Assembly (NCBI GenBank): GCA_949295035.1
Contig: CASFJO010000047.1
Coordinates: 1-52,343 of the forward strand
Direction of reading: 5' to 3'
Length of the DNA stretch: 52,343 bases
DNA from: an uncultured Gemmiger sp.
GTDB lineage: Bacteria > Bacillota > Clostridia > Oscillospirales > Ruminococcaceae
Shown: positions 1-7,806 of the stretch, piece after piece
Layout of the letters: each line of letters begins with the position of its first letter
How positions within the stretch are numbered: position 1 is the stretch's first letter
Made by a program: the position numbers and the translations under genes
Notes under the pieces: model-generated
The model's database searches: none
Seen by the model: the letters and a program-made list of their open reading frames with translations, nothing else
Told to the model about the DNA's origin: nothing

Positions 1-1
1 C

Positions 2-1060
2 GCCACCCGCCCCGCCGCCGTGCGGGACGCGCTGCTGGCCGCCCGGGACGCGGGGGCCGTGCGCGCCGGGGTGGTGCTCAGCGGGGACACCGGGTTTTAC
101 TCCGGCGCGGCGGGGCTGCTGCCCCTGCTGCGGGCCGCGGAGATCCCGGCCCGGGTGCTGCCCGGCGTGTCCAGCGTGCAGCTGCTGTCCGCCCGGCTGG
201 GCCGCCCCTGGCAGGATTGGCGGCTGGTCTCCGCCCACGGCGTGCTGTGCGACCCGGCGGCGGAACTGGCCTGGGGCAAACCGGTGTTCTTTTTGACCGG
301 CGGGGCTCAGGGCCCGGCCTGGGTGGCCGCCCGCCTGCGGGACGCGGGGCTGCCCCGGCTGCCGGTCACGGTGGGGGAGCGGCTGGGCCTGCCCGGCGAG
401 CGCATCACCCGTACCACCGCCGCCGACTGCGCGGACCGGTCCTTTGACGGGCTGAGCGTATTGCTGGCCGAGGCTGCGCCCTGCCCGGGGGTGACGGGTC
501 CCGGCGTGCCGGACGAGCTGTTCTGCCGGGGCAAGGTGCCCATGACCAAGCGGGAGGTGCGGGCCGCGGCCATGAGCCGGCTGCGCATCCGGCCCGGCGA
601 GACCTGCTGGGACGTGGGCGCGGGCACCGGCAGCGTCAGTATCGAGCTGGCGCTGGCCGCCCGGGGCGGCGCGGTCTGGGCGGTGGAACACAGCGCCGCC
701 GCCTGCGAACTCATCCGGCTGAACCGGCGGCGGTTCGGGGCCTGGAATCTGCGTTTGCAGCAGGGTCTGGCCCCCGCCGCCCTGGCGGACCTGCCCGCCC
801 CGGACGCGGTGTTCGTGGGCGGCACCAAGGGCAATATGGCCGCCATCCTGGCCGCCGCGCTGGAAAAGAACCCCGCCGCCCGCGTCTGCGTCTCCGCCAT
901 CGCGCCGGAGACGCTGGCCGCCGCGCTGGCCGCCTTCGCGGCCCGGGGCCTGGCGGCGCAGGCGGTGCAGATCGCTGTCAGCCGGTCCCGCGCCGTGGCG
1001 GGGCTGCATCTCATGGAGGCCGCGAACCCGATCACCCTGATCGCGGCAAACTGCCCATGA
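2..1060 (+). CDS. cbiET: Precorrin-6Y C5,15-methyltransferase (decarboxylating), CbiE-CbiT fusion, 5' truncated by window
   Basis: The reading frame is open from base 2, so the start codon and roughly the first 45-60 residues lie outside the window. The first ~155 visible residues are a tetrapyrrole methylase (CbiE) with the loop GDTGFYSGAAGL. From about residue 165 the CbiT half follows, with the entry motif MTKREVRA and a class I SAM-binding loop WDVGAGTGSVSIE. Together the two halves of this family methylate C5 and C15 of the corrin ring and decarboxylate the C12 acetate in cytoplasmic cobalamin synthesis. Separate cbiE and cbiT are common in anaerobic pathways; the fused form is often called CobL. 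The stop overlaps the cbiA start by 4 bases (ATGA), so the two are translationally coupled. The family call is secure; the internal GTG at base 20 is not the true start. Confidence 0.93.
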   Translation, partial: ATRPAAVRDALLAARDAGAVRAGVVLSGDTGFYSGAAGLLPLLRAAEIPARVLPGVSSVQLLSARLGRPWQDWRLVSAHGVLCDPAAELAWGKPVFFLTGGAQGPAWVAARLRDAGLPRLPVTVGERLGLPGERITRTTAADCADRSFDGLSVLLAEAAPCPGVTGPGVPDELFCRGKVPMTKREVRAAAMSRLRIRPGETCWDVGAGTGSVSIELALAARGGAVWAVEHSAAACELIRLNRRRFGAWNLRLQQGLAPAALADLPAPDAVFVGGTKGNMAAILAAALEKNPAARVCVSAIAPETLAAALAAFAARGLAAQAVQIAVSRSRAVAGLHLMEAANPITLIAANCP

Positions 1061-2409
1061 TCGCCTGTCTGCTGGCCGCGCCCGCTTCGGGCAGCGGCAA
1101 GACCACCATGACCTGCGCCCTGCTGGCCCTGCTGGCAAAACGGGGGCTTTCCCCCTGCGCCTTCAAGTGCGGGCCGGACTACATCGACCCTATGTTCCAC
1201 CGGTCGGTGCTGGGGGTGCCCAGCCACAACCTGGACCTGTTTTTGTCGGATGAAGCCACCGTGCGCGCCCTCTACACCCGCTACGCCGCCGGCCACGGGG
1301 CCGCGGTGGCGGAGGGGGCCATGGGCTTCTACGACGGGGTGGGCGGCTCCACCCCCGAGGCCGGGGCCTGGCACCTGGCCCATACGCTGGACCTGCCGGT
1401 GCTGCTGGTAGTGCGGCCCGGCGGCTCCTGCCTGACGCTGGCGGCGCTGATCCGGGGGCTGCAAACCTTCCGTACTCCCAGCCACATCGCCGGGGTCCTG
1501 CTCAACGAGTGCGGCCCTTCCATGGCGGCGACGCTGGCGCCGGTCATCCGCCGGGAGACCGGCCTGCCGGTGCTGGGCTGGCTGCCGCCCATGGAACAGG
1601 CCCGTTTCCCCAGCCGGCATCTGGGGCTCTACACCGCCGCTGAGATACAGGATCTGAACGGGCGCATCGGCGCGCTGGCCGCCCAGCTGGACAAAACGCT
1701 GGACTGGCCCGCCTTTCTGGCGGCCTGCCAGCGCCCGGACCCGCCCGCCGTTTCCGCCCCGCCCCGGCCCGAAAGTCCGGTGCGGCTGGCGGTGGCCCGG
1801 GACGAGGCGTTCTGCTTCTGCTACGAGGAAACGCTGGATGAGCTGCGCAACGCCGGCGCCGACCTGGCCTTTTTCAGCCCGCTGCGGGACAAAGACCTGC
1901 CCGCCGGGGCGGCCGGGCTCTATCTGCCCGGCGGCTATCCGGAACTTCACGCGGCGGCGCTGGCGCTGAACACCCCCATGCGCCGGGCGGTGGCCCGGGC
2001 GGTGGAGCGGGGGATGCCCACCGTGGCGGAGTGCGGCGGCTTTCTCTATCTGGGCAAAAGCCTGGAGGACGGGGACGGGCAGCACTGGCCCATGGCCGGC
2101 GCGCTGCCCGGGGCCGGATACAAAAAGGGGCGGCTGGCGCGGTTCGGCTACGCCCGCCTCACCGCCGGGACCTCCGGCCTGCTGCTGGATGCGGGGCAAA
2201 GCGCCCCCATCCATGAATTTCACCATTGGGACAGCACTGCCTGCGGCACGGACTTTACCGCCCGCAAGCCGGTGAGCGGCCGCAGCTGGGAGTGCGGGTT
2301 TTCCCGCCCCGGGCTGTACGCGGCCTTCGGCCATCTGTATATGGCGGGCACGCCCGGCATGGCCGCCCGTTTTGTGAACGCCGCCCGGCAGTGGGCCGGG
2401 AAACTGTGA
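1057..2409 (+). CDS. cbiA: Cobyrinate a,c-diamide synthase
   Basis: A 450-residue ATP- and glutamine-dependent amidotransferase that converts the a and c acetate side chains of cobyrinate to amides. It starts with a P-loop at residues 9-16 (PASGSGKT) in an N-terminal dethiobiotin-synthetase-like domain. The C-terminal class I glutamine amidotransferase domain carries the nucleophile motif ECGGFLYLG with Cys326, and there is a late FHHWD segment. The length fits CbiA. The start ATG overlaps the cbiET stop. The symbol cbiA is preferred over cobB because the rest of the cluster (cbiC, cbiET, cbiP) is of the anaerobic type. No missing motif was noticed. Confidence 0.95.
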   Translation: MIACLLAAPASGSGKTTMTCALLALLAKRGLSPCAFKCGPDYIDPMFHRSVLGVPSHNLDLFLSDEATVRALYTRYAAGHGAAVAEGAMGFYDGVGGSTPEAGAWHLAHTLDLPVLLVVRPGGSCLTLAALIRGLQTFRTPSHIAGVLLNECGPSMAATLAPVIRRETGLPVLGWLPPMEQARFPSRHLGLYTAAEIQDLNGRIGALAAQLDKTLDWPAFLAACQRPDPPAVSAPPRPESPVRLAVARDEAFCFCYEETLDELRNAGADLAFFSPLRDKDLPAGAAGLYLPGGYPELHAAALALNTPMRRAVARAVERGMPTVAECGGFLYLGKSLEDGDGQHWPMAGALPGAGYKKGRLARFGYARLTAGTSGLLLDAGQSAPIHEFHHWDSTACGTDFTARKPVSGRSWECGFSRPGLYAAFGHLYMAGTPGMAARFVNAARQWAGKL

Positions 2410-2429
2410 GGATCAAGGGGGGATCAAGG

Positions 2430-3524
2430 ATGGAAACCAAAGAGCAGGATCGTCTGGCCGGGCTGCTGGCCCGGATCGGCCCCGAGGATGGATCGGCCCG
2501 TGCCGAAGCGGCCCGCCGGTGGGCCGCCTGCGCCAAACCCCTGGGCAGCCTGGGGCTGCTGGAAACGGCCCTCGAGGACATCGCCGCCCTCACCGGCAGC
2601 GCCGACATCACGCTCGGGCCCCGGGAGGTGCTGGTATTCTGCGCCGACAACGGGGTGGTGGCCCAGGGGGTGTCCCAGAGCGACAGTTCGGTCACCCGCA
2701 TCGTCACCCGCAACCTGGCGGCACACAACACCTCGGTCTGCCAGATGGCCGCGGCGGCCCGGTGCGGCGTGGTGCCGGTGGACATGGGGGTGGAGGACCT
2801 GCCCCCCACCCCCGGCGTGCTGGACCGGCGGATCGCCAACGGCACCGCCGATATCACAAAAGGCCCGGCCATGAGCCGGGAACAGGCCGCGCAGGGCATC
2901 CTGACCGGCATGGAACTGGTGCGCCAGCGCAAAGAGGCCGGGGTGCGGCTGCTGGCCACCGGAGAGATGGGCATCGGCAACACCACCACCGCCAGCGCGG
3001 TGGCCTGCGCGCTGCTGGGCCAGCCGGTGGAGACCATGACCGGCCGGGGCGCGGGCCTCTCGGATGAAGGCCTGCGCCGCAAAAAGGCCGCCATCGCCAA
3101 GGCCCTGGCGGTCAACGCCCCCGACCCCGCCGACCCGCTGGGCGTTCTGGCGGCGGTGGGCGGTTTTGACATCGCCGGAATGTGCGGGGCTTTTCTGGGC
3201 GGGGCGCTCTGCGGGGTGCCGGTGCTGGCGGATGGGGTCATCAGCGCGGTGGCCGCGCTGCTGGCGGTGCGGCTGTGCCCCGCCGCCGCCAAGGCCGTGG
3301 TGGCAAGCCATGTGTCGGCAGAGCCTGCCGGGGCGCTGCTGCTGGCGGCGCTGGGCAAAAAACCGCTGATCACCGCCGGGATGCGGCTGGGAGAGGGCAC
3401 CGGCGCGGTGGCCGCCATGCCCCTGCTGGACATGGCCCTGGCCGTCTACGCCGGCTGCTACACCTTCACCGAGAGCGGCATCGAGGCATACCAGCCCCTG
3501 GGCGGCGAGGACGAGGCGGAATGA
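2430..3524 (+). CDS. cobT: Nicotinate-nucleotide:dimethylbenzimidazole phosphoribosyltransferase
   Basis: A 364-residue enzyme that makes the alpha-ribotide of the lower-ligand base from nicotinate mononucleotide. The start was set at ATG 2430, after a GGGGATCAAGG leader. The longer open frame running upstream overlaps cbiA by about 200 bases and is not credible. Diagnostic features are a GIGNTTTASA loop (residues 181-190), the TGRGAGLSD segment, and the catalytic glutamate in RLGEGTGA (Glu322, matching the Glu near the C-terminus of Salmonella CobT). The stop overlaps the cobU start (ATGA). Which lower-ligand base is used cannot be told: no bluB or bza gene is in the window. Confidence 0.95.
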   Translation: METKEQDRLAGLLARIGPEDGSARAEAARRWAACAKPLGSLGLLETALEDIAALTGSADITLGPREVLVFCADNGVVAQGVSQSDSSVTRIVTRNLAAHNTSVCQMAAAARCGVVPVDMGVEDLPPTPGVLDRRIANGTADITKGPAMSREQAAQGILTGMELVRQRKEAGVRLLATGEMGIGNTTTASAVACALLGQPVETMTGRGAGLSDEGLRRKKAAIAKALAVNAPDPADPLGVLAAVGGFDIAGMCGAFLGGALCGVPVLADGVISAVAALLAVRLCPAAAKAVVASHVSAEPAGALLLAALGKKPLITAGMRLGEGTGAVAAMPLLDMALAVYAGCYTFTESGIEAYQPLGGEDEAE

Positions 3525-4069
3525 GCGCCCGGTTCACTCTGGTGGCGGGGGGCGCGGCCAGCGGCAAGAGCGAGTTTGCCGAGCGGCTGATCCTGGAATC
3601 CGGCCCGCTGCCCCGGCAGTATATCGCCACCATGGAGATTTTTGACCAGGAGTGCCGCGCCCGGGTGGCCCGGCACCGGGCCATGCGGGCCACAAAAGGG
3701 TTTTCCACCCTGGAGTGCCCGGTGAACCTGCCCGGCGCCCCGGTCCCCTCCGGCGGGGCGGTGCTGCTGGAGTGCATGACCAACCTAACCGCCAACGAGC
3801 TGTTCAGCCCGAACGGCGCGGGCAGCCCCCAGGCGGCCGAGGATTCCATCCTCGCCGGGGTGGACCGCATCATGGCCGGCTGCGCCCGGCTGGTGATCGT
3901 CACCGGCGAGGTGTTCAGCGGCGGGAACCGGTACGCCGGCAACACCGATCTCTACCTGCGGCTTCTGGCCCGGGTCAACCGGGCGCTGGCCGCCCGGGCG
4001 GACGAGGTGTGCGAGGTGGTCTGCGGGCTGCCGGCCTGGTATAAACGCGAAAACGAGGTGTTTGCATGA
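3521..4069 (+). CDS. cobU: Adenosylcobinamide kinase / adenosylcobinamide-phosphate guanylyltransferase (CobU family, first copy)
   Basis: A 182-residue P-loop protein. The Walker A motif GGAASGKSE is at residues 8-16, and an ARHRAMR segment corresponds to the region of the guanylylated histidine in CobU. The kinase phosphorylates the aminopropanol arm of adenosylcobinamide and then attaches GMP to give AdoCbi-GDP, the substrate of CobS. The C-terminal part usually reads NEVGxGIVPxxxxxR; here it is degenerate (GEVFSGGNRYAGNTDLY). A second, shorter CobU-like gene follows after cobS and has the canonical C-terminal motif instead. The gene is coupled to cobT and cobS by 4-base overlaps. The family is certain; whether this copy performs both reactions is not. 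Confidence 0.88.
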   Translation: MSARFTLVAGGAASGKSEFAERLILESGPLPRQYIATMEIFDQECRARVARHRAMRATKGFSTLECPVNLPGAPVPSGGAVLLECMTNLTANELFSPNGAGSPQAAEDSILAGVDRIMAGCARLVIVTGEVFSGGNRYAGNTDLYLRLLARVNRALAARADEVCEVVCGLPAWYKRENEVFA

Positions 4070-4845
4070 CAGCGCTTGCCACGGTGGCGGTGGCCTTCGC
4101 GATGTTTTCCGCCATCCCGGTGCCCCAGCCGGAATGGAACGCGCGCAACATGCGCTACGCCCTCGCCGCCTTTCCGCTGGTCGGGCTGGTCTGCGGGCTG
4201 GCCTGGGCCGGGTGGGCCTGGCTGGCGGGGACCCTGGCCTTTCCGCCGCTGCTGCGGGCCGGGGGCTTGTGCCTGGCCCCGGTACTCGTTACCGGGGGCA
4301 TCCACCTGGACGGCTACGCCGATACCAGCGACGCCCTGGCCAGCTGCGCTGAACCGGAAAAAAAGCGGGAAATTCTCGCCGACCCCCACTGCGGTGCCTT
4401 CGCGGTGATCCGGCTGTGCGTGTATTTTACCGCCTATCTGGCTCTCTGCGGTGCGGTGGACCCCACCCCCCGGGCGGTGCTGGCCATAACCCTGGGCTTT
4501 GTGCTGGAGCGGGCGCTGTCCGGCTGGGCGATCACGGCCTTCCCACTGTCCAAAAACACCGGCCTGGCCCACACCTTCGCTACCGGGGCGGACAAGGCCC
4601 GCTGCCGCCTGCTGCTCACGGTGCTGGCCGGGGCGGCGGCGCTGGGGATGGCGGCCGCCTATGGAGCCATAGGCGGGGCCATGGCCCTGGCGGTGCTGGC
4701 CACCTTCGCCCAGTACCGGTTCGATATCTGCCGCCGGTTCGGCGGGCTGTCCGGCGATCTGGCCGGGTGGTTCGTGCAGCGGGCGGAACTCTGGATGCTG
4801 GCGGCGCTGGCCGCCGGGCAGCTGATCGCGGGGAGGTTCGTATGA
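4066..4845 (+). CDS. cobS: Adenosylcobinamide-GDP ribazoletransferase (cobalamin synthase)
   Basis: A 259-residue integral membrane enzyme that joins AdoCbi-GDP with alpha-ribazole (or its phosphate) to finish the cobamide. The family signature GGIHLDGYADTSDAL is at residues 79-93, with the metal-binding aspartates, and several hydrophobic segments follow. The early segment FSAIPVP is also typical. The gene is preceded by cobU with an ATGA overlap and followed by the short cobU-like gene with another. The length is normal. Confidence 0.95.
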   Translation: MTALATVAVAFAMFSAIPVPQPEWNARNMRYALAAFPLVGLVCGLAWAGWAWLAGTLAFPPLLRAGGLCLAPVLVTGGIHLDGYADTSDALASCAEPEKKREILADPHCGAFAVIRLCVYFTAYLALCGAVDPTPRAVLAITLGFVLERALSGWAITAFPLSKNTGLAHTFATGADKARCRLLLTVLAGAAALGMAAAYGAIGGAMALAVLATFAQYRFDICRRFGGLSGDLAGWFVQRAELWMLAALAAGQLIAGRFV

Positions 4846-5180
4846 TCTTCGTAACAGGGCCGCTGTACAGCGGAAAACGGGCCTGGGCCCAAAAAATACT
4901 GGGCTGTTCCGAGCAGGAACTGCCTGCCCGCGCCGTATGGGATGTGCAGGAGCTGGCAGCCGACGCGGCCGACCTGCCCGCCCTGGCCGACAAATTGGCC
5001 CGGTACGAGGTGGTCATCGCCACCGAGGTGGGGGCCGGGGTGGTGCCCGCCGACCCGGCCGAGCGGGCCGCCCGGGAAGCCGCGGGCCGTCTTGCCTGCC
5101 TGCTGGCCGCCCGGGCCGACCGGGTGGTGCGGGTGTTCTGCGGCCTGCCCCTGCCGCTGAAAGGAGAATTGCCCCAATGA
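4842..5180 (+). CDS. Short CobU-like protein (second copy)
   Basis: A 112-residue protein that matches only the ends of CobU. It has an N-terminal P-loop variant (VTGPLYSGKRAW, residues 4-15) and a canonical CobU C-terminal motif (ATEVGAGVVPADPAER), followed by ARADRVVRVFCGLP. The middle of the normal ~180-residue fold, including the guanylylated-histidine region, is absent. It sits between cobS and cobC with 4-base overlaps on both sides, so it is translated within the operon and is not decayed debris. It could be an accessory subunit to the full-length CobU four genes' span upstream, or a stand-alone kinase. The CobU relation is clear; the specific activity is inference. Confidence 0.75.
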   Translation: MIFVTGPLYSGKRAWAQKILGCSEQELPARAVWDVQELAADAADLPALADKLARYEVVIATEVGAGVVPADPAERAAREAAGRLACLLAARADRVVRVFCGLPLPLKGELPQ

Positions 5181-5776
5181 AGGTCTATCTGCTGCGCCAT
5201 GGCCTCACCGCCTACAACGCGGTAAAGAAATACCAGGGCACCCGGGATATCCCGCTGTGCCCCGAGGGACGTGCCGCCCTGCGCTATGCCGGGTGGGACC
5301 CGGATACGGTGTACGTCTCCCCCCTGAGCCGGGCGGTGGAGAGCGCCCGCATTCTGTTCCCCCATTCCCGCCTTGTGCCGGTGGCCGACCTGCGGGAGAT
5401 GTGCTTCGGCATCTTTGAAGGCCGCAACTACATCGAGATGGAACGGGACCCGGAGTACCGGGCCTGGGTGGGGGAGGACTGCCGGGGCCGCTGCCCCGGC
5501 GGCGAGAGCCGGGACGAGTTCTCCGATCGCAGCTGCGCCGCCTTCGCCCGGCTGCTGGAAGAAGCCCTGGCCGCCGGAAGGCCGGAGCTGGTCATTATGG
5601 CGCACGGGGGCACCCAGATGGCGGTGCTGGAGCGGTACGCCGAGCCCCGGCGGGAGTATTACGAATGGTGTTCCGGCAACGGGGCGGGGTATCTGCTGGA
5701 CGCGGCGGACTGGCCCACCCGCCGCACCCTGCGCCTTGTGGAAGAAGTGCGCTACACAAAGGAGGAAGCCCGATGA
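5177..5776 (+). CDS. cobC: Histidine phosphatase, probable alpha-ribazole phosphatase
   Basis: A 199-residue member of the phosphoglycerate-mutase-like histidine phosphatases. The phosphorylated His8 lies in LLRHGLTAYN, the acid/base glutamate region is FGIFEGRNY, and the second histidine is in MAHGGTQ. The start ATG at 5177 overlaps the previous stop. In the middle of a cobamide operon this family removes the phosphate from alpha-ribazole-5'-phosphate or adenosylcobalamin-5'-phosphate. That substrate is inferred from context; the family alone does not fix it. The next gene, cbiB, starts within its stop codon. Confidence 0.88.
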   Translation: MKVYLLRHGLTAYNAVKKYQGTRDIPLCPEGRAALRYAGWDPDTVYVSPLSRAVESARILFPHSRLVPVADLREMCFGIFEGRNYIEMERDPEYRAWVGEDCRGRCPGGESRDEFSDRSCAAFARLLEEALAAGRPELVIMAHGGTQMAVLERYAEPRREYYEWCSGNGAGYLLDAADWPTRRTLRLVEEVRYTKEEAR

Positions 5777-6735
5777 CCGTGCTGCTGGCCGCCGTGTGCG
5801 GCTTTGTGCTGGACCTTGCGCTGGGAGACCCGGCCTGGATGCCCCATCCGGTGGTGTTCATGGGCCGGTGTATCGCCCGGCTGGAAAAAGGGCTGCGCCG
5901 GGCTTTCCCCGCCACCCCGAAAGGGGAGCTGGCGGCGGGCTGTGTGCTGGCGGCGGCGCTGCCGCTGGGCACCCTGGCGTTTACCGGCCTGGCGGTCTGG
6001 CTGTGCGGCCGGGCGCATCCGGCGCTGGGGTTTGCGCTGCAAACCGTCTGGTGCGGGCAGGCGCTGGCCATGCGCGGTTTGCGGGATGAGAGCCGCAGCG
6101 TGCAGCGGGCCCTCACCGGCGACACGCTGGAGGCTGCCCGCAAGGCGGTGAGCCGCATCGTGGGGCGGGACACCGCCGCCCTCACCGCCGCCGGGGTCAC
6201 CAAAGCCGCGGTGGAAACGGTGGCCGAGAACTTTGCCGACGGGGTGATGGCCCCGCTGCTGTACATGTTCCTGGGCGGCGCGCCGCTGGCGCTGTGCTAC
6301 AAATCCATCAACACCATGGACAGTATGGTGGGATACAAAAACGACCGGTATCTGTATTTCGGCCGGGCGGCCGCCCGCCTGGATGACGCGGCCAACTATC
6401 TGCCCGCCCGTCTGGCGGCGCTGCTGCTGGTGGCGGCCGCCCTTACCGGGCAGTCGGCGGCGGGGGCCTTTCGCGTCTGGCGGCGGGACCGGCGCTGCCA
6501 CGCCAGCCCCAACTCGGCCCAGACCGAGGCCGCCATGGCCGGAGCGCTGGGGGTGCAGCTGGCCGGGCCGGCCTATTACTTCGGCAAACGGTATGAAAAG
6601 CCCACCATCGGGGACGATATCCGCCCCATCGAGCCGGCGGACATCGCCCGGGCCGGGCGGATGCTGTACGCGGCGGGCTTTCTGGCCGTGGCGCTGGGGG
6701 CGGCGGCGCGGTTTGTGATTGTGTGGATTCTGTAA
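5773..6735 (+). CDS. cbiB: Adenosylcobinamide-phosphate synthase (membrane amide ligase)
   Basis: A 320-residue polytopic membrane protein that attaches (R)-1-amino-2-propanol phosphate to adenosylcobyric acid. The family motif GDPAWMPHPVVFMGR is at residues 17-31, with the later segments ETVAENFADGVMAPLLY, NTMDSMVGYKN and a C-terminal RPIEPADI. It has a good ribosome-binding site (AAAGGAGGAA) inside the end of cobC. The neighbours cobD, which makes its aminopropanol-phosphate substrate, and cbiP, which makes cobyric acid, follow directly. Confidence 0.94.
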   Translation: MTVLLAAVCGFVLDLALGDPAWMPHPVVFMGRCIARLEKGLRRAFPATPKGELAAGCVLAAALPLGTLAFTGLAVWLCGRAHPALGFALQTVWCGQALAMRGLRDESRSVQRALTGDTLEAARKAVSRIVGRDTAALTAAGVTKAAVETVAENFADGVMAPLLYMFLGGAPLALCYKSINTMDSMVGYKNDRYLYFGRAAARLDDAANYLPARLAALLLVAAALTGQSAAGAFRVWRRDRRCHASPNSAQTEAAMAGALGVQLAGPAYYFGKRYEKPTIGDDIRPIEPADIARAGRMLYAAGFLAVALGAAARFVIVWIL

Positions 6736-6751
6736 GGGGGGGGGAGAGAGG

Positions 6752-7804
6752 ATGCCGCTGATCCATGGGGGCGACTGGGCCGGCTACAAGGCCCGGTACG
6801 GCGGGATGCCGCTGGATTTTTCCGCCAACGTGAGCCCGCTGGGCCTGCCCGACGGGGTGCGCCGGGCTATGATACAATCGCTGGAGAATGCCCATCTCTA
6901 CCCGGACCCGCTCTGCCGGGCGCTGCGGGCTGGCCTGGCGGAACACCTGCGCCTGCCGGCCGAAGCCATTCTCTGCGGGGCCGGCGCGGCGGACCTGATC
7001 TTCCGGCTGGTGCTGGCGGCGCGGCCCAAAGCGGCCCTGGTCACCGCCCCCACCTTTGCCGAGTATGAGCAGGCGCTGGCCCTCTCTGATTGCCGGGTGC
7101 AGCGGTATACCCTGCGGGAAGAGAACGGCTTTCTTTTGACCGAGGACTTTCTCGCCGCCATCCGCCCCGGGGTGGACCTGGTGTTTTTGTGCGAACCCAA
7201 CAACCCCACCGGCCGCACCACCTCCCGGCCGCTGCTGGCGCGCATCCTGGCCGCCTGCGAAGCGGCGGGGGCAAAGCTGGTGGTGGACGAGTGTTTCAAT
7301 GAATTTCTCGCTGACCCGGCGGCCCATACCCTGCGCGGTGAGCTGGCCGGCCATCCGGGCCTTGTGATCCTGAACGCCTTCACCAAATGGTACGGCATGG
7401 CCGGGGTGCGGCTGGGTTATGCCCTTTGCTCCGACACGGACCTGCTGGAACGGATGCGGGCCTGCGGCCAGCCCTGGGCGGTGTCCATGGAGGCGCAGGC
7501 GGCAGGGCTGGCCGCCCTGTGGGAGACCGAATACAGCGCCCGGCTGCATGCCCTGGTGGCCGGGCAGCGGCCGCGGCTGGCCGCGGGTCTGGCGGCGCTG
7601 GGCTGCCGTGTGGTGCCCGGCGAAGCGAATTATATCCTGTTCTCCCGCCCTGAGCCGGACCTGGCCGCCCGGCTGCGGGAGAAAGGGGTGCTGCTGCGGG
7701 ATTGCGCCAACTATCCGGGCCTCGGCCCCGGATGGTACCGGGCCGCGGTGCGCACCGGGGAGGAAAACGACGCCTTTTTGCGGGCGATGAGGGAGGTGCT
7801 GTAA
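6752..7804 (+). CDS. cobD: L-threonine-O-3-phosphate decarboxylase, PLP fold type I
   Basis: A 350-residue aminotransferase-fold protein. The PLP lysine is Lys212 in AFTKWYGMAGVRLGY, the aspartate/asparagine motif is CEPNNPTG, and the N-terminal segment FSANVSPLGLP is typical of CobD. It supplies (R)-1-amino-2-propanol-O-2-phosphate for CbiB. The start ATG 6752 follows a purine-rich GGGGGGAGAGAG tract. A histidinol-phosphate aminotransferase is the main alternative by homology, but the placement between cbiB and cbiP makes CobD far more likely. Confidence 0.9.
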   Translation: MPLIHGGDWAGYKARYGGMPLDFSANVSPLGLPDGVRRAMIQSLENAHLYPDPLCRALRAGLAEHLRLPAEAILCGAGAADLIFRLVLAARPKAALVTAPTFAEYEQALALSDCRVQRYTLREENGFLLTEDFLAAIRPGVDLVFLCEPNNPTGRTTSRPLLARILAACEAAGAKLVVDECFNEFLADPAAHTLRGELAGHPGLVILNAFTKWYGMAGVRLGYALCSDTDLLERMRACGQPWAVSMEAQAAGLAALWETEYSARLHALVAGQRPRLAAGLAALGCRVVPGEANYILFSRPEPDLAARLREKGVLLRDCANYPGLGPGWYRAAVRTGEENDAFLRAMREVL

Positions 7805-7806
7805 GG

